The notes beneath the pieces were generated by a model. The model did no database searches. It was not told the origin of the DNA and was given only the letters and a program-made list of their open reading frames with translations. Source: an uncultured Eubacteriales bacterium (GTDB lineage Bacteria > Bacillota > Clostridia > Oscillospirales > CAG-272). Taken from it: 9,527 nt of DNA. This document shows positions 1 through 6,140 of this stretch, one piece after another. How positions within the stretch are numbered: the stretch's first letter is position 1; each line of letters opens with the position of its first letter. Both the position numbers and the translations under genes were made by a program. The DNA lies in NCBI GenBank assembly GCA_934417455.1, contig CAKRWK010000029.1, positions 1-9,527 on the forward strand. Reading direction: 5' to 3'.

Positions 1-1404
1 ATCCCGCGCGTTGGCAAACTTGGCTGCAAACCACTGAATGCGCGCCTTGTCCTCTAAAAGCCGTGCCATCTTGTCCGGCAGCGTCTGCATCTCGGCAATC
101 ATCGCAGCGTATTCTTCGGCACCCCGCGTTCCGTGAGCCTGCGCCAATTGCAGCGCCAGCGCGCAGCAGGCAATCAGCTGCGTGCTGTATGCCTTGGTGG
201 TTGCCCCGGCAATTTCGGGGCCTGCCGGTGTGAACAGCACAAAGTCCGCTTCTCGCGACAGTGTGCTTCCGACCGCATTCACCACGGCCAGTGTGGGAAA
301 TCCGTGCGATTTCGCCCATCGCATGGCGGCGAGAGTGTCGGCCGTCTCTCCCGATTGGCTGATGAATACCGTCAGCGTGCCGTCGGGAAGCGGGGCACTT
401 CTGTATCGGAATTCCGATGCGATTTCCACCCGCACGGGCAGGCGCGACAGTTTCTCCGTCACATACTGTCCGACGGCGCCAACATGATATGCCGAACCGC
501 AGGCGACAAAGCAAATGCTTTTCACATCGGCAAGGACCCCGTCCGTCAGTCCCGCGCAGGGAAGCGAAATTCTTTCGTCCGCCGTCAGTGCGCGCACCGT
601 GCGATGTATCACATCGGGTTCTTCGTATATCTCTTTTAACATGAAACTGTCATACCCGCCTTTTTCGGCGGAGGCTTTGTCCCATGGGATGACGACCGTT
701 TTTCTTTCGACGGAACGGCCGTCTGCAAAAAACGTGACGCTGTCGGGCGTCAATCGGATAATGTCCCCGTTTTCGGGGAAAACGGCCCGTTTGGTGTAGG
801 CGAGAAACCCGGGAATATCCGAGGAAAGAAAATTTTCCCCTTCGCCGAGTCCAACGACCAGCGGGCTTTGCTCTCTTATCGCGTAAATCTCACCCGGGCG
901 GTCGGAAAACATGACGGCCAGCGCGTATGAACCGCGCATATCTTCCGCGGCGTGGCGCAGAGCATCGAGCGGGTCATGCGTTTTTCCGTAGTACATGTCA
1001 ATCTGCTTGACGGCCGCTTCCGTGTCCGTTTCCGATGTAAAAATGTATCCCGCCTCTTTCAGCATGTGCCGCAACGCAAGATGATTTTCGATGATACCGT
1101 TGTGCACGCCCACGGTGCGGTGCGTCGGGTCGCTCACCTGCGGATGCGCGTTTTCCTCCGTCGGCGCGCCGTGCGTTGCCCAGCGCGTGTGCCCGATGCC
1201 CGCCGTCCCCCGTAGGGTGCGCCCGTCGTCCGTCTTTTCCTTCAATGCCGACAGTCGCCCGACTGCGCGGACAACGGAAACACGAGTCCCGTCCGACACG
1301 GCCATCCCGGCCGAGTCGTATCCGCGGTATGCCAATGCGGACAGTCCCTCAAGAAGAACGGGCGCCGCCGCGCGGTCTCCGCTGTAGCCGACAATTCCGC
1401 ACAT
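1..1404 (-). CDS. glmS: Glutamine--fructose-6-phosphate aminotransferase (isomerizing), C-terminus cut by window edge
   Basis: Makes glucosamine-6-phosphate from fructose-6-phosphate and glutamine, the committed step to UDP-GlcNAc; cytoplasmic. My reverse-strand translation is open from 1404 to the left edge (468 codons; the family is about 600 aa, so roughly 140 C-terminal residues are missing). It starts MCGIVGYSGD; Cys2 becomes the N-terminal glutaminase nucleophile after Met removal. Other glutaminase motifs are YRGYDSAG (about 26-33), HTRWATHG (72-79) and HNGIIEN (101-107). The first SIS (sugar isomerase) domain shows ACGSAYHVG (about 301-309) and SQSGETADT (349-357). The ATG lies 5 nt after the glmM stop, and no good Shine-Dalgarno precedes it, so translational coupling to glmM is likely. 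The catalytic C-terminal isomerase residues lie outside the window and could not be checked. Confidence 0.97.
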   Translation of the reverse strand, partial: MCGIVGYSGDRAAAPVLLEGLSALAYRGYDSAGMAVSDGTRVSVVRAVGRLSALKEKTDDGRTLRGTAGIGHTRWATHGAPTEENAHPQVSDPTHRTVGVHNGIIENHLALRHMLKEAGYIFTSETDTEAAVKQIDMYYGKTHDPLDALRHAAEDMRGSYALAVMFSDRPGEIYAIREQSPLVVGLGEGENFLSSDIPGFLAYTKRAVFPENGDIIRLTPDSVTFFADGRSVERKTVVIPWDKASAEKGGYDSFMLKEIYEEPDVIHRTVRALTADERISLPCAGLTDGVLADVKSICFVACGSAYHVGAVGQYVTEKLSRLPVRVEIASEFRYRSAPLPDGTLTVFISQSGETADTLAAMRWAKSHGFPTLAVVNAVGSTLSREADFVLFTPAGPEIAGATTKAYSTQLIACCALALQLAQAHGTRGAEEYAAMIAEMQTLPDKMARLLEDKARIQWFAAKFANARD

Positions 1405-1409
1405 AAGAT

Positions 1410-2807
1410 TTACCGTGCGGCCCTGTGGCCGTATCCTTTCTTTACCATCATGTCCGCCACCGCGTTGGTGACGCGGCGGCATTCTTCCTCGGTCGGTGCT
1501 TCCGCCATGACGCGGACGAGCGGTTCCGTGCCGGATTTGCGCAGAAGAATGCGCCCGCGCTCCCCGAGTGATTTTTCTGCCGCGCGGAGAGTGGAGAGAA
1601 CGTCCGCATCGTGCATGGCGCCGTCCTTATCGTCCGTTTCCACATTGACAAGCACCTGCGGGTACAGACGGAGCGGCTTGGCCAGCGTGTGGAGTGTCGT
1701 TTTCTTTGCCAGCATGATTTCCGTGATTTTGAGACTTGTCAGAATGCCGTCGCCCGTGGTTGCGTACTTGGAAAAAATAATATGTCCGGACTGTTCACCG
1801 CCGATACGGCATCCGTGTTCGGTCATGTATTCGTAGACGTACTTGTCTCCGACGTCGGTTTTCGCGTATCCGATGCCTTCTTCTTCGAGTTTTTTGTAGA
1901 GACCAAAATTGGACATGACCGTCGTTACCACCGTATTGTTCGGAAGGTCGCCCGTCTCCTTCATGTATTTGGCCGCGAAATACAGAATATGGTCGCCCGT
2001 CACGACCTCGCCGCATTCGTCCACGGCAAGGCAACGGTCGGCGTCACCGTCGTAGGCAAATCCGACGTCCATGCCGTTTTTCTTTACGTATTCCTGCAGG
2101 GTTTCAATGTGCGTCGAGCCCACGCCGCGGTTGATGTTGCATCCGTCGGGTTCGGCACCGATGACATGCACCTCGGCTCCGAGCGCGTCAAAGACGGAAC
2201 GGGCAATGTTCCATGCCGCGCCGTTGGCGCAGTCCAGCGCCACCCGCAGGCCGCGCAGGGAATACATGCCGAGTGAAATCAGGTAGCCGATATAGCGATT
2301 ACGCCCCGCCACATGGTCAACGGTACGTCCGATAGCTTCGCCCACGGCAAGCGGTACTTCCGTGATGTGCTTTCCGAACAGCGTCACACCGCCGTCCAGA
2401 TAGTCCTCGATATACCCGATGGTTTCCTCATCCATCTTTTCGCCGCGCCCGTTGACGAGTTTAATGCCGTTGTCAAAGTATGGATTGTGGCTCGCGCTTA
2501 TCATGATGCCGCAGTCAAATCCGTCCGCGCGGACGGCAAAAGAGACTGACGGCGTCGTCGTGACGTGCAGCATGTAGGCGTCGGCACCCGATGCCACAAG
2601 GCCTCCGACAAGGGAATATTCAAACATGTAACTGGAAAGCCGCGTGTCTTTTCCTATGACGATGCGCGCCTTGCCGTCTGTGCCCGCCTGTTTTCGGCAT
2701 TCGCCGAAATACCAACCGAGAAAACGACCGATGCGGTAAGCATGGTCGGCCGTCAGCGTTTTTCCCGCTTCACCGCGGAAACCGTCCGTTCCGAAATATC
2801 GTCCCAT
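1410..2807 (-). CDS. glmM: Phosphoglucosamine mutase
   Basis: Converts glucosamine-6-phosphate to glucosamine-1-phosphate; cytoplasmic alpha-D-phosphohexomutase. At 465 aa it is close to the family's usual 445-455. All four active-site loops are visible in order: the N-terminal GRYFGTDGFRG; the phosphoserine loop ISASHNPY, with Ser106 as the expected phosphorylated residue; the metal-binding DGDADR (253-258); the sugar-binding GGEQSGH (336-342); and the phosphate-binding RKSGTEPLVR (423-432). The GEQSGH form of the sugar loop and the whole-length similarity favour GlmM over phosphomannomutase/phosphoglucomutase. Position between an acetyltransferase and glmS supports this. The start is set by AAGAGG 7 nt upstream (2815-2820), which abuts the stop codon of the upstream gene; the gap between the genes is 4 nt. 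No missing residues or frameshift seen. Confidence 0.97.
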   Translation of the reverse strand: MGRYFGTDGFRGEAGKTLTADHAYRIGRFLGWYFGECRKQAGTDGKARIVIGKDTRLSSYMFEYSLVGGLVASGADAYMLHVTTTPSVSFAVRADGFDCGIMISASHNPYFDNGIKLVNGRGEKMDEETIGYIEDYLDGGVTLFGKHITEVPLAVGEAIGRTVDHVAGRNRYIGYLISLGMYSLRGLRVALDCANGAAWNIARSVFDALGAEVHVIGAEPDGCNINRGVGSTHIETLQEYVKKNGMDVGFAYDGDADRCLAVDECGEVVTGDHILYFAAKYMKETGDLPNNTVVTTVMSNFGLYKKLEEEGIGYAKTDVGDKYVYEYMTEHGCRIGGEQSGHIIFSKYATTGDGILTSLKITEIMLAKKTTLHTLAKPLRLYPQVLVNVETDDKDGAMHDADVLSTLRAAEKSLGERGRILLRKSGTEPLVRVMAEAPTEEECRRVTNAVADMMVKKGYGHRAAR

Positions 2808-2811
2808 GATA

Positions 2812-3504
2812 TTACCTCTTCTTCCCGGCGTCGTCCGCCGTCCTTTTCCGGATGGGGACGATTTCGCCGTTTTGCTTGTATATATGATTTTCCTTTACCG
2901 TCCCACGCACGGAGGAGAGCGGGTATATCCGGCTGCCCCGGCCGATGACGGTGCCCGGGTTCAGTACGCAGTTGCAGCCGACCTCGGCCATGTCCCCGAG
3001 GAAAGCTCCGACTTTTTTACGTCCCGTTGCCATCCGTTCGTCTCCGTCCCGCAGGACAACTTCGCTTTTGTCTCCCTTGACGTTCGATGTTACGGCACCG
3101 GCCCCCATATGCGCACGATACCCGAGAATGCTGTCTCCGACGTAATTGTAGTGCGGTACCTGTACGCCGTCGAATATCACGACGTTTTTGATTTCCGTGG
3201 AATTGCCGATGACGCAGTCGGCACCGATGAGCGCATTCCCGCGGATAAACGCCCCCGGGCGTACCTCCGTGTGTGCCCCGATAACGCAGGGTGCGCCGAT
3301 GTATGCCGTCGGCGCGACCGATGCCGTTTTATGAATGCGCACGCCCGGTGCGACCGTCGGATAATCTTCTTCCGACAGTTCCTCCCCGAGTGCCCGGACA
3401 AAATCGCCGATGCCGGCGAGCGCTTCTTGCGGATAGACAAAACCGGACAGATATTTTTCCGCAGTCGTATGCGAAAGGTCAAAGAGTTCTTTTATTGTAT
3501 ACAT
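2812..3504 (-). CDS. Stand-alone GlmU-type left-handed beta-helix acetyltransferase (probable glucosamine-1-phosphate N-acetyltransferase)
   Basis: A 230-aa protein: a short alpha-helical N-terminus (about 1-50), then a hexapeptide-repeat left-handed beta-helix (about 51-205) with many [IV]G-containing turns, and a basic tail. It matches the acetyltransferase half of GlmU rather than the nucleotidyltransferase half. Aligned by eye with E. coli GlmU, it keeps VRPGA (Arg82), EIKN (Lys106), PHYNYVGD (His118 at the catalytic His363 position, Tyr121 at Tyr366) and the MGAGAVTSN block (Asn141 at Asn386); E. coli Asn377 corresponds to His132. Similar Clostridia proteins are often labelled 'UDP-GlcNAc pyrophosphorylase', but no pyrophosphorylase domain (LAAGxGTRM-type loop) is present. 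It is the first gene of the operon with glmM and glmS, so acetylation of GlcN-1-P is the natural role; this is inference. Start chosen from the GAAAGGG Shine-Dalgarno at 3512-3518. Confidence 0.85.
   Translation of the reverse strand: MYTIKELFDLSHTTAEKYLSGFVYPQEALAGIGDFVRALGEELSEEDYPTVAPGVRIHKTASVAPTAYIGAPCVIGAHTEVRPGAFIRGNALIGADCVIGNSTEIKNVVIFDGVQVPHYNYVGDSILGYRAHMGAGAVTSNVKGDKSEVVLRDGDERMATGRKKVGAFLGDMAEVGCNCVLNPGTVIGRGSRIYPLSSVRGTVKENHIYKQNGEIVPIRKRTADDAGKKR
2815..2820 (-). promoter_or_regulatory. Ribosome binding site of glmM
   Basis: AAGAGG on the minus strand, 7 nt before the glmM ATG. Its last G abuts the TAA stop of the upstream acetyltransferase gene, so terminating ribosomes stand on the glmM start site. 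This fixes the start at 2807. Confidence 0.8.
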
Positions 3505-3592
3505 GATACACCCTTTCTCTTTTATGTAAAACGCGAAAAGAGCAAAGAAACATTTGCATTTTCATTGCATATTCGAAAAACCGAATACAATT
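3505..3592 (-). promoter_or_regulatory. Leader of the glm operon, with small hairpin and short repeats
   Basis: About 80 nt from the predicted transcription start to the first ATG. It begins with a small inverted repeat ATTCG...CGAAT (3571-3586), followed by two near copies of ATGCAAATG / ATGCAATG (3551-3570), and ends in the GAAAGGG ribosome site. It is too short for a glmS ribozyme, and I do not recognise a riboswitch. ACATAAAAGAGAAAGGG just before the start resembles the leaders of other genes in this window. Confidence 0.45.
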
Positions 3593-3621
3593 ATTATACC
3601 TTTTTTTTCGTTCTTCGTCAA
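3593..3621 (-). promoter_or_regulatory. Housekeeping-sigma promoter of the glm operon
   Basis: Minus strand: -35 TTGACG (3621-3616), 17-nt spacer, -10 TATAAT (3598-3593). This is 5/6 plus 6/6 with ideal spacing. The start of transcription would be near 3586, giving a leader of about 80 nt. The spacer carries ACGAAAAA, also found at the same place in the SEL1-gene promoter. No other promoter was seen inside the operon, so all three genes probably come from here. Confidence 0.88.
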
Positions 3622-3790
3622 GAAACAAAATTGCCGAAAAAAGAAAAATGCCGCTGTGCGAAGCCGCCCCGGGGCAATGAAAGTCCGTTGCCCGTCTCTT
3701 TATTCATATATGCGCATTTTCCCCGAAATGCAACGGAATTTGCAAGAATCGTGCGATTTATTTTTTTCGGAGTGCAAGATTTTTGCACCG

Positions 3791-3824
3791 AAACAAAAGG
3801 CCGCCCGACATGGCGGGCGGCCTT
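3791..3824 (-). terminator. Intrinsic terminator of the SEL1-repeat gene
   Basis: A perfect 11-bp GC-rich stem, AAGGCCGCCCG / CGGGCGGCCTT, with a 6-nt loop (3797-3824). On the minus strand it is followed by TTTTGTTT. It lies 16 nt past the SEL1-gene stop. On the plus strand the stem is not followed by a T-run, so it acts in one direction. Confidence 0.9.
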
Positions 3825-3840
3825 GTATGAGCAATGTGTG

Positions 3841-5592
3841 TTATCCGACGGTGCGGTTGACAAGTTTCAGGACGGCTTTTTTCATCTGCCCTCTGTCGTC
3901 GGTAAAGCCCGCTTCCGCTGCGGCGGCGTAATAAGCGGAGGCGACGGAGATGTTCGATGGCGCGCCGATGCCGAAATCGCAGAACACGGCATAGAGGTAG
4001 AGAATCTTTCCGCTCGGAATATCGGGCGCGGCGCCTTCGAGAAGTTCTCTTGCGACTTTCATTTTTTTCTGATAGAGCAGTTCCATCAGGCAGGCGAAGA
4101 ACTGGCGGAACATCTTTTTCCGCTTGCCTTCGAGAAGGCGGACGGCCTCGTTGTGTGCCGGGCGGACGCCGGAGGCTTCGGCCAGTCGCAGATTGTATAC
4201 GGCTTTGCGGAAATCGAACCGGGTGCCGACGCCACGTGCATAGCAGAGGCCGAGAGGGAAGTATGCCTGCGGCTCTTTCTGTTCGGCCGCATGGTTATAC
4301 CAAAGATAGGCGCGGCGGCGGTCCTGCGAGACGCCGGTGCCGGCGAGATAACAGTCGCCGATGCGCACCTCGGCCGGCGTGTAACCCATGTTGGCGGCGG
4401 CGACAAAATGGCGGTACGCGTCCGCGGGCGAGACGGTGCGTTCCTTCATGCCTCTTTCATAGAAGGACTCTCTTTGCGGTTTGAGGTCGGAGACCTTTCT
4501 TGCGGCGTCCGTACCGCCAAGGCGCACCGCGTTTTCATAATAGCGGATGGCACGGGCAATGTCGGGTTTTCCGTCCATACCGGCGCGGTACATGTCGCCG
4601 ATGCGCTCATAGCCGCGCGGGTCGCCGAAGTCGGCGGCCGTTGCGTACATGGATACGGCGCGTTCCGTGTTTTTTTCCACGGGATGCCCCTTCAGGTAGA
4701 GGTCACCGAGCCGCATGGCGGCCGTCGTGTCGCCCGACTTGGCGCGGTCAAGAAGAATTTGCAGGCCGTGGTTTACGTCCTGCGGACAGCCTTCTCCGTA
4801 AAGGTACAGGTTGGAGAGCGCGTATACCGCGGAAATGTCTCCCCTCTCGGCGCGTTTCTGCATGACGCGGAAGTACGCGGCGGGCTCTTGGCCTTTGCCG
4901 GCTTCCGCCAGCATGCAGAGCCATGTGCCCGTCGGAATACTTTCCGTCCTCAGGGGCGGTTCTTCGGCGGATACACGGCGCAGGCGGAAGGTCAGTCGGG
5001 CGTCCGCAAACAGGTGCATGGGCAGAAGTAGAAGATACCATTTGGCATAAGCCTCGTTCTTTTCGACGCCGATACCATCCGCATACCGTCTTGCCAGCGC
5101 GAGGGTGGCCTGCTTGCTGTCGAACGCCGCGCCGAGACGGTAAAAGTGCAGGGCATATTCGTCCTCGCGCCGTTCGGTGAAAAGGTCGCCGAGCAGGGGA
5201 TATGCGTCGGGCGTGCCGTATACCGTCGCCGCAAACAGGAGCCAGAAAAGCCCGTCTCCCGGCTTGTCCGCAAGGAGAAGTTTTCCGAGACGGTAAGCCA
5301 CTGTACCGTCCTCGTGGGCGTGCGCCTTGTAGAGAGCAAGCGCCGCTTCGCCCTCGCCGACGGACAGCAGAATCTCGCCGTAGCGGCGCACGCCGTCGGG
5401 ATACCCGAGGTCGGACAGCACGTGACAGGCCTCCGTGTACGCGGCCTCTTCTTTGGTTTTTCTCTTTGCTTTCGAGACGGTGGCCGTCAGCGCACGGATG
5501 TCTTCTTCCGTGAAGGTATAAGGCGCCCCGCAGGCAGGGCAGCAACGCCCGGCGTAATGACTTTCTTTTCCGCAGGCATGACAGCGAATCAT
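3841..5592 (-). CDS. Zinc-ribbon and SEL1-repeat (TPR-like) protein
   Basis: A 583-aa predicted cytoplasmic protein of unknown specific role. Residues 1-24 form a zinc ribbon: Cys4-x2-Cys7 and Cys18-x2-Cys21-Gly. A basic linker follows (about 38-50), then an alpha-helical solenoid of SEL1-type repeats, seen as A..lG..Y..G.gv..d..kA..wy..AA. Clear units fall near 163-190, 255-290, 292-326, 327-361, 408-441 and 443-476, with a diverged unit near 533-568. SEL1 repeats are protein-interaction scaffolds; no catalytic domain, signal peptide or membrane segment was seen. The start is set by a perfect AAGGAGG 5 nt upstream. The frame stays open well upstream; an in-frame ATG at 5664 would add 24 residues but has no ribosome site and lies about 9 nt from the predicted transcript start. 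It is divergent from the small Cys-rich gene and has its own promoter and terminator. Confidence 0.88.
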   Translation of the reverse strand: MIRCHACGKESHYAGRCCPACGAPYTFTEEDIRALTATVSKAKRKTKEEAAYTEACHVLSDLGYPDGVRRYGEILLSVGEGEAALALYKAHAHEDGTVAYRLGKLLLADKPGDGLFWLLFAATVYGTPDAYPLLGDLFTERREDEYALHFYRLGAAFDSKQATLALARRYADGIGVEKNEAYAKWYLLLLPMHLFADARLTFRLRRVSAEEPPLRTESIPTGTWLCMLAEAGKGQEPAAYFRVMQKRAERGDISAVYALSNLYLYGEGCPQDVNHGLQILLDRAKSGDTTAAMRLGDLYLKGHPVEKNTERAVSMYATAADFGDPRGYERIGDMYRAGMDGKPDIARAIRYYENAVRLGGTDAARKVSDLKPQRESFYERGMKERTVSPADAYRHFVAAANMGYTPAEVRIGDCYLAGTGVSQDRRRAYLWYNHAAEQKEPQAYFPLGLCYARGVGTRFDFRKAVYNLRLAEASGVRPAHNEAVRLLEGKRKKMFRQFFACLMELLYQKKMKVARELLEGAAPDIPSGKILYLYAVFCDFGIGAPSNISVASAYYAAAAEAGFTDDRGQMKKAVLKLVNRTVG

Positions 5593-5597
5593 AGAAT

Positions 5598-5604
5598 CCT
5601 CCTT
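5598..5604 (-). promoter_or_regulatory. Ribosome binding site fixing the SEL1-protein start
   Basis: AAGGAGG on the minus strand, 5 nt before the ATG at 5592. This is the strongest Shine-Dalgarno in the window and decides against the longer in-frame starts upstream. Confidence 0.9.
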
Positions 5605-5638
5605 GCGGCACGTTCGACCCGTCCCGGGCAAACATCCG

Positions 5639-5667
5639 CGACATTTTTCTTTTATGTCCGACATTTT
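5639..5667. promoter_or_regulatory. Candidate operator in the SEL1-gene leader
   Basis: An 11-bp palindrome, ATGTC-C-GACAT (5654-5664), lies just downstream of the predicted transcription start (about 5673). CGACATTTT occurs twice in direct orientation, at 5639 and 5659, exactly 20 bp apart (two helical turns). This arrangement suits binding by a dimeric regulator, but no binding protein is encoded nearby. Confidence 0.35.
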
Positions 5668-5679
5668 GATTTTTGATAT

Positions 5680-5708
5680 AGTATAAAATATTTTTCGTAT
5701 TTTGTCAA
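5680..5708 (-). promoter_or_regulatory. Strong housekeeping-sigma promoter of the SEL1-repeat gene
   Basis: Minus strand: -35 TTGACA (5708-5703, perfect), 17-nt spacer, -10 TATACT (5685-5680, 5/6). Predicted start of transcription near 5673 gives a leader of about 80 nt. The spacer includes ACGAAAAA at the same offset as in the glm promoter. Confidence 0.9.
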
Positions 5709-5840
5709 GAGAAAAGAAAAAATCTCCGCACACGGATAAAATGGCGAAAAACGGAAAAACTGTCATCGAGCGCGGTCGGACGACGGAATTTTCCGCTTTC
5801 GGTATCCGTCGGCCGGCCGCACGTGTCCCGACAAATAAGC

Positions 5841-5846
5841 GAAAGG
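5841..5846 (+). promoter_or_regulatory. Ribosome binding site of the small Cys-rich gene
   Basis: GAAAGG, 8 nt before the ATG at 5855. It selects this start over the in-frame TTG at 5702 and ATG at 5741, which have no such site. Confidence 0.7.
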
Positions 5847-5854
5847 AAAAAAAC

Positions 5855-6073
5855 ATGTTTTTCAAGAAACCCGAACAGAAAAAAGGACATCCGCTTTGCG
5901 CCCTTGCCGTCGGCATGCTGACGGTCGTCGGCGCGTGCAGCCTGCTGTCCGCTTCCAAGCAGAAAATGACGGATGCCATGTGTGCCGTGAAATCCTGCTT
6001 TTGTAAATGTAAAAAAGACGGACAGAACAGCAATATGCCCGTCGGCAACAACGATAATACGCAGAACGGATAA
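5855..6073 (+). CDS. Small Cys-rich membrane-anchored or lipoprotein-like peptide
   Basis: A 72-aa protein not recognised as a named family. It has a basic N-terminus (Lys4, Lys5, Lys9, Lys10), one hydrophobic stretch (about 14-33) and a short polar tail rich in Asn, Gly and Gln. The stretch ends in VVGAC-S, an acceptable lipobox with Cys28 as the possible lipidated residue; otherwise it is a single-pass anchor. After it comes a cysteine cluster, C43-x4-C48-x-C50-x-C52, flanked by lysines, which could bind a metal or form disulfides. Small one-helix proteins of this layout are common and poorly studied in Clostridia. Support for a real gene is the ribosome site, the membrane-protein-like composition, the TAA stop and a terminator 17 nt downstream. 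No convincing promoter was found, though the gene is divergent from the SEL1-protein gene. Confidence 0.75.
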   Translation: MFFKKPEQKKGHPLCALAVGMLTVVGACSLLSASKQKMTDAMCAVKSCFCKCKKDGQNSNMPVGNNDNTQNG

Positions 6074-6085
6074 AACACCGCTCTG

Positions 6086-6126
6086 AAAAAACAGCCGTCT
6101 CGCCCCATAGCGAAACGGCTGTTTTT
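6086..6126. terminator. Bidirectional intrinsic terminator between convergent genes
   Basis: An inverted repeat, ACAGCCGT then TCGC, loop CCCATA, GCGA then ACGGCTGT, with one C/A mismatch between the two stem parts. It is preceded by A6 and followed by T5, so each strand reads a GC-rich hairpin followed by a T-run. It ends the small Cys-rich gene on the plus strand and the GH2 gene on the minus strand. Confidence 0.92.
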
Positions 6127-6140
6127 GTAAACCGTCGTAT

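Larger units (their letters stand above)
3505..3840. other. Intergenic region without a supported gene
   Basis: 336 bp between the acetyltransferase start and the SEL1-gene stop. Its left part is the glm leader and promoter (to 3621); its right end carries the SEL1-gene terminator (3791-3824). The middle, about 3622-3790, has no open frame with a ribosome site. It holds inverted repeats: GGGCAA-N10-TTGCCC (3672-3693), the overlapping palindromes CATATATG and ATGCGCAT near 3705-3717, and GTGCAA-N5-TTGCAC (3772-3788). None has a T-tract that would make it a clear terminator. Confidence 0.6.

Noticed and set aside
1405..1409. glmS ribozyme upstream of glmS, expected in many Bacillota
   Set aside because: glmS follows glmM by 5 nt and the operon leader is about 80 nt, so there is no room for the ribozyme at either place, and I see none of its structure.
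3618..3863. 81-codon minus-strand frame in the intergenic gap
   Set aside because: It starts inside the end of the SEL1 gene, reads through the strong terminator stem, and has no ribosome site.
2806..5031. 741-codon plus-strand open frame across the acetyltransferase, the intergenic gap and the SEL1 gene
   Set aside because: It runs antisense to two well-supported genes and through the glm promoter and SEL1 terminator, with no ribosome site. Its openness is a by-product of high GC and codon choice on the other strand.
5593..5664. 24-residue N-terminal extension of the SEL1 protein from the ATG at 5664 (would add a CRGC motif)
   Set aside because: The extension has no Shine-Dalgarno and starts about 9 nt from the predicted transcript end, while AAGGAGG stands 5 nt before the ATG at 5592. 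The added Cys pair is curious but probably chance.
5702..5854. 51-residue N-terminal extension of the small Cys-rich protein
   Set aside because: It would begin inside the -35 box of the SEL1 promoter, has no ribosome site, and would bury the clear basic-then-hydrophobic N-terminus that begins at 5855.
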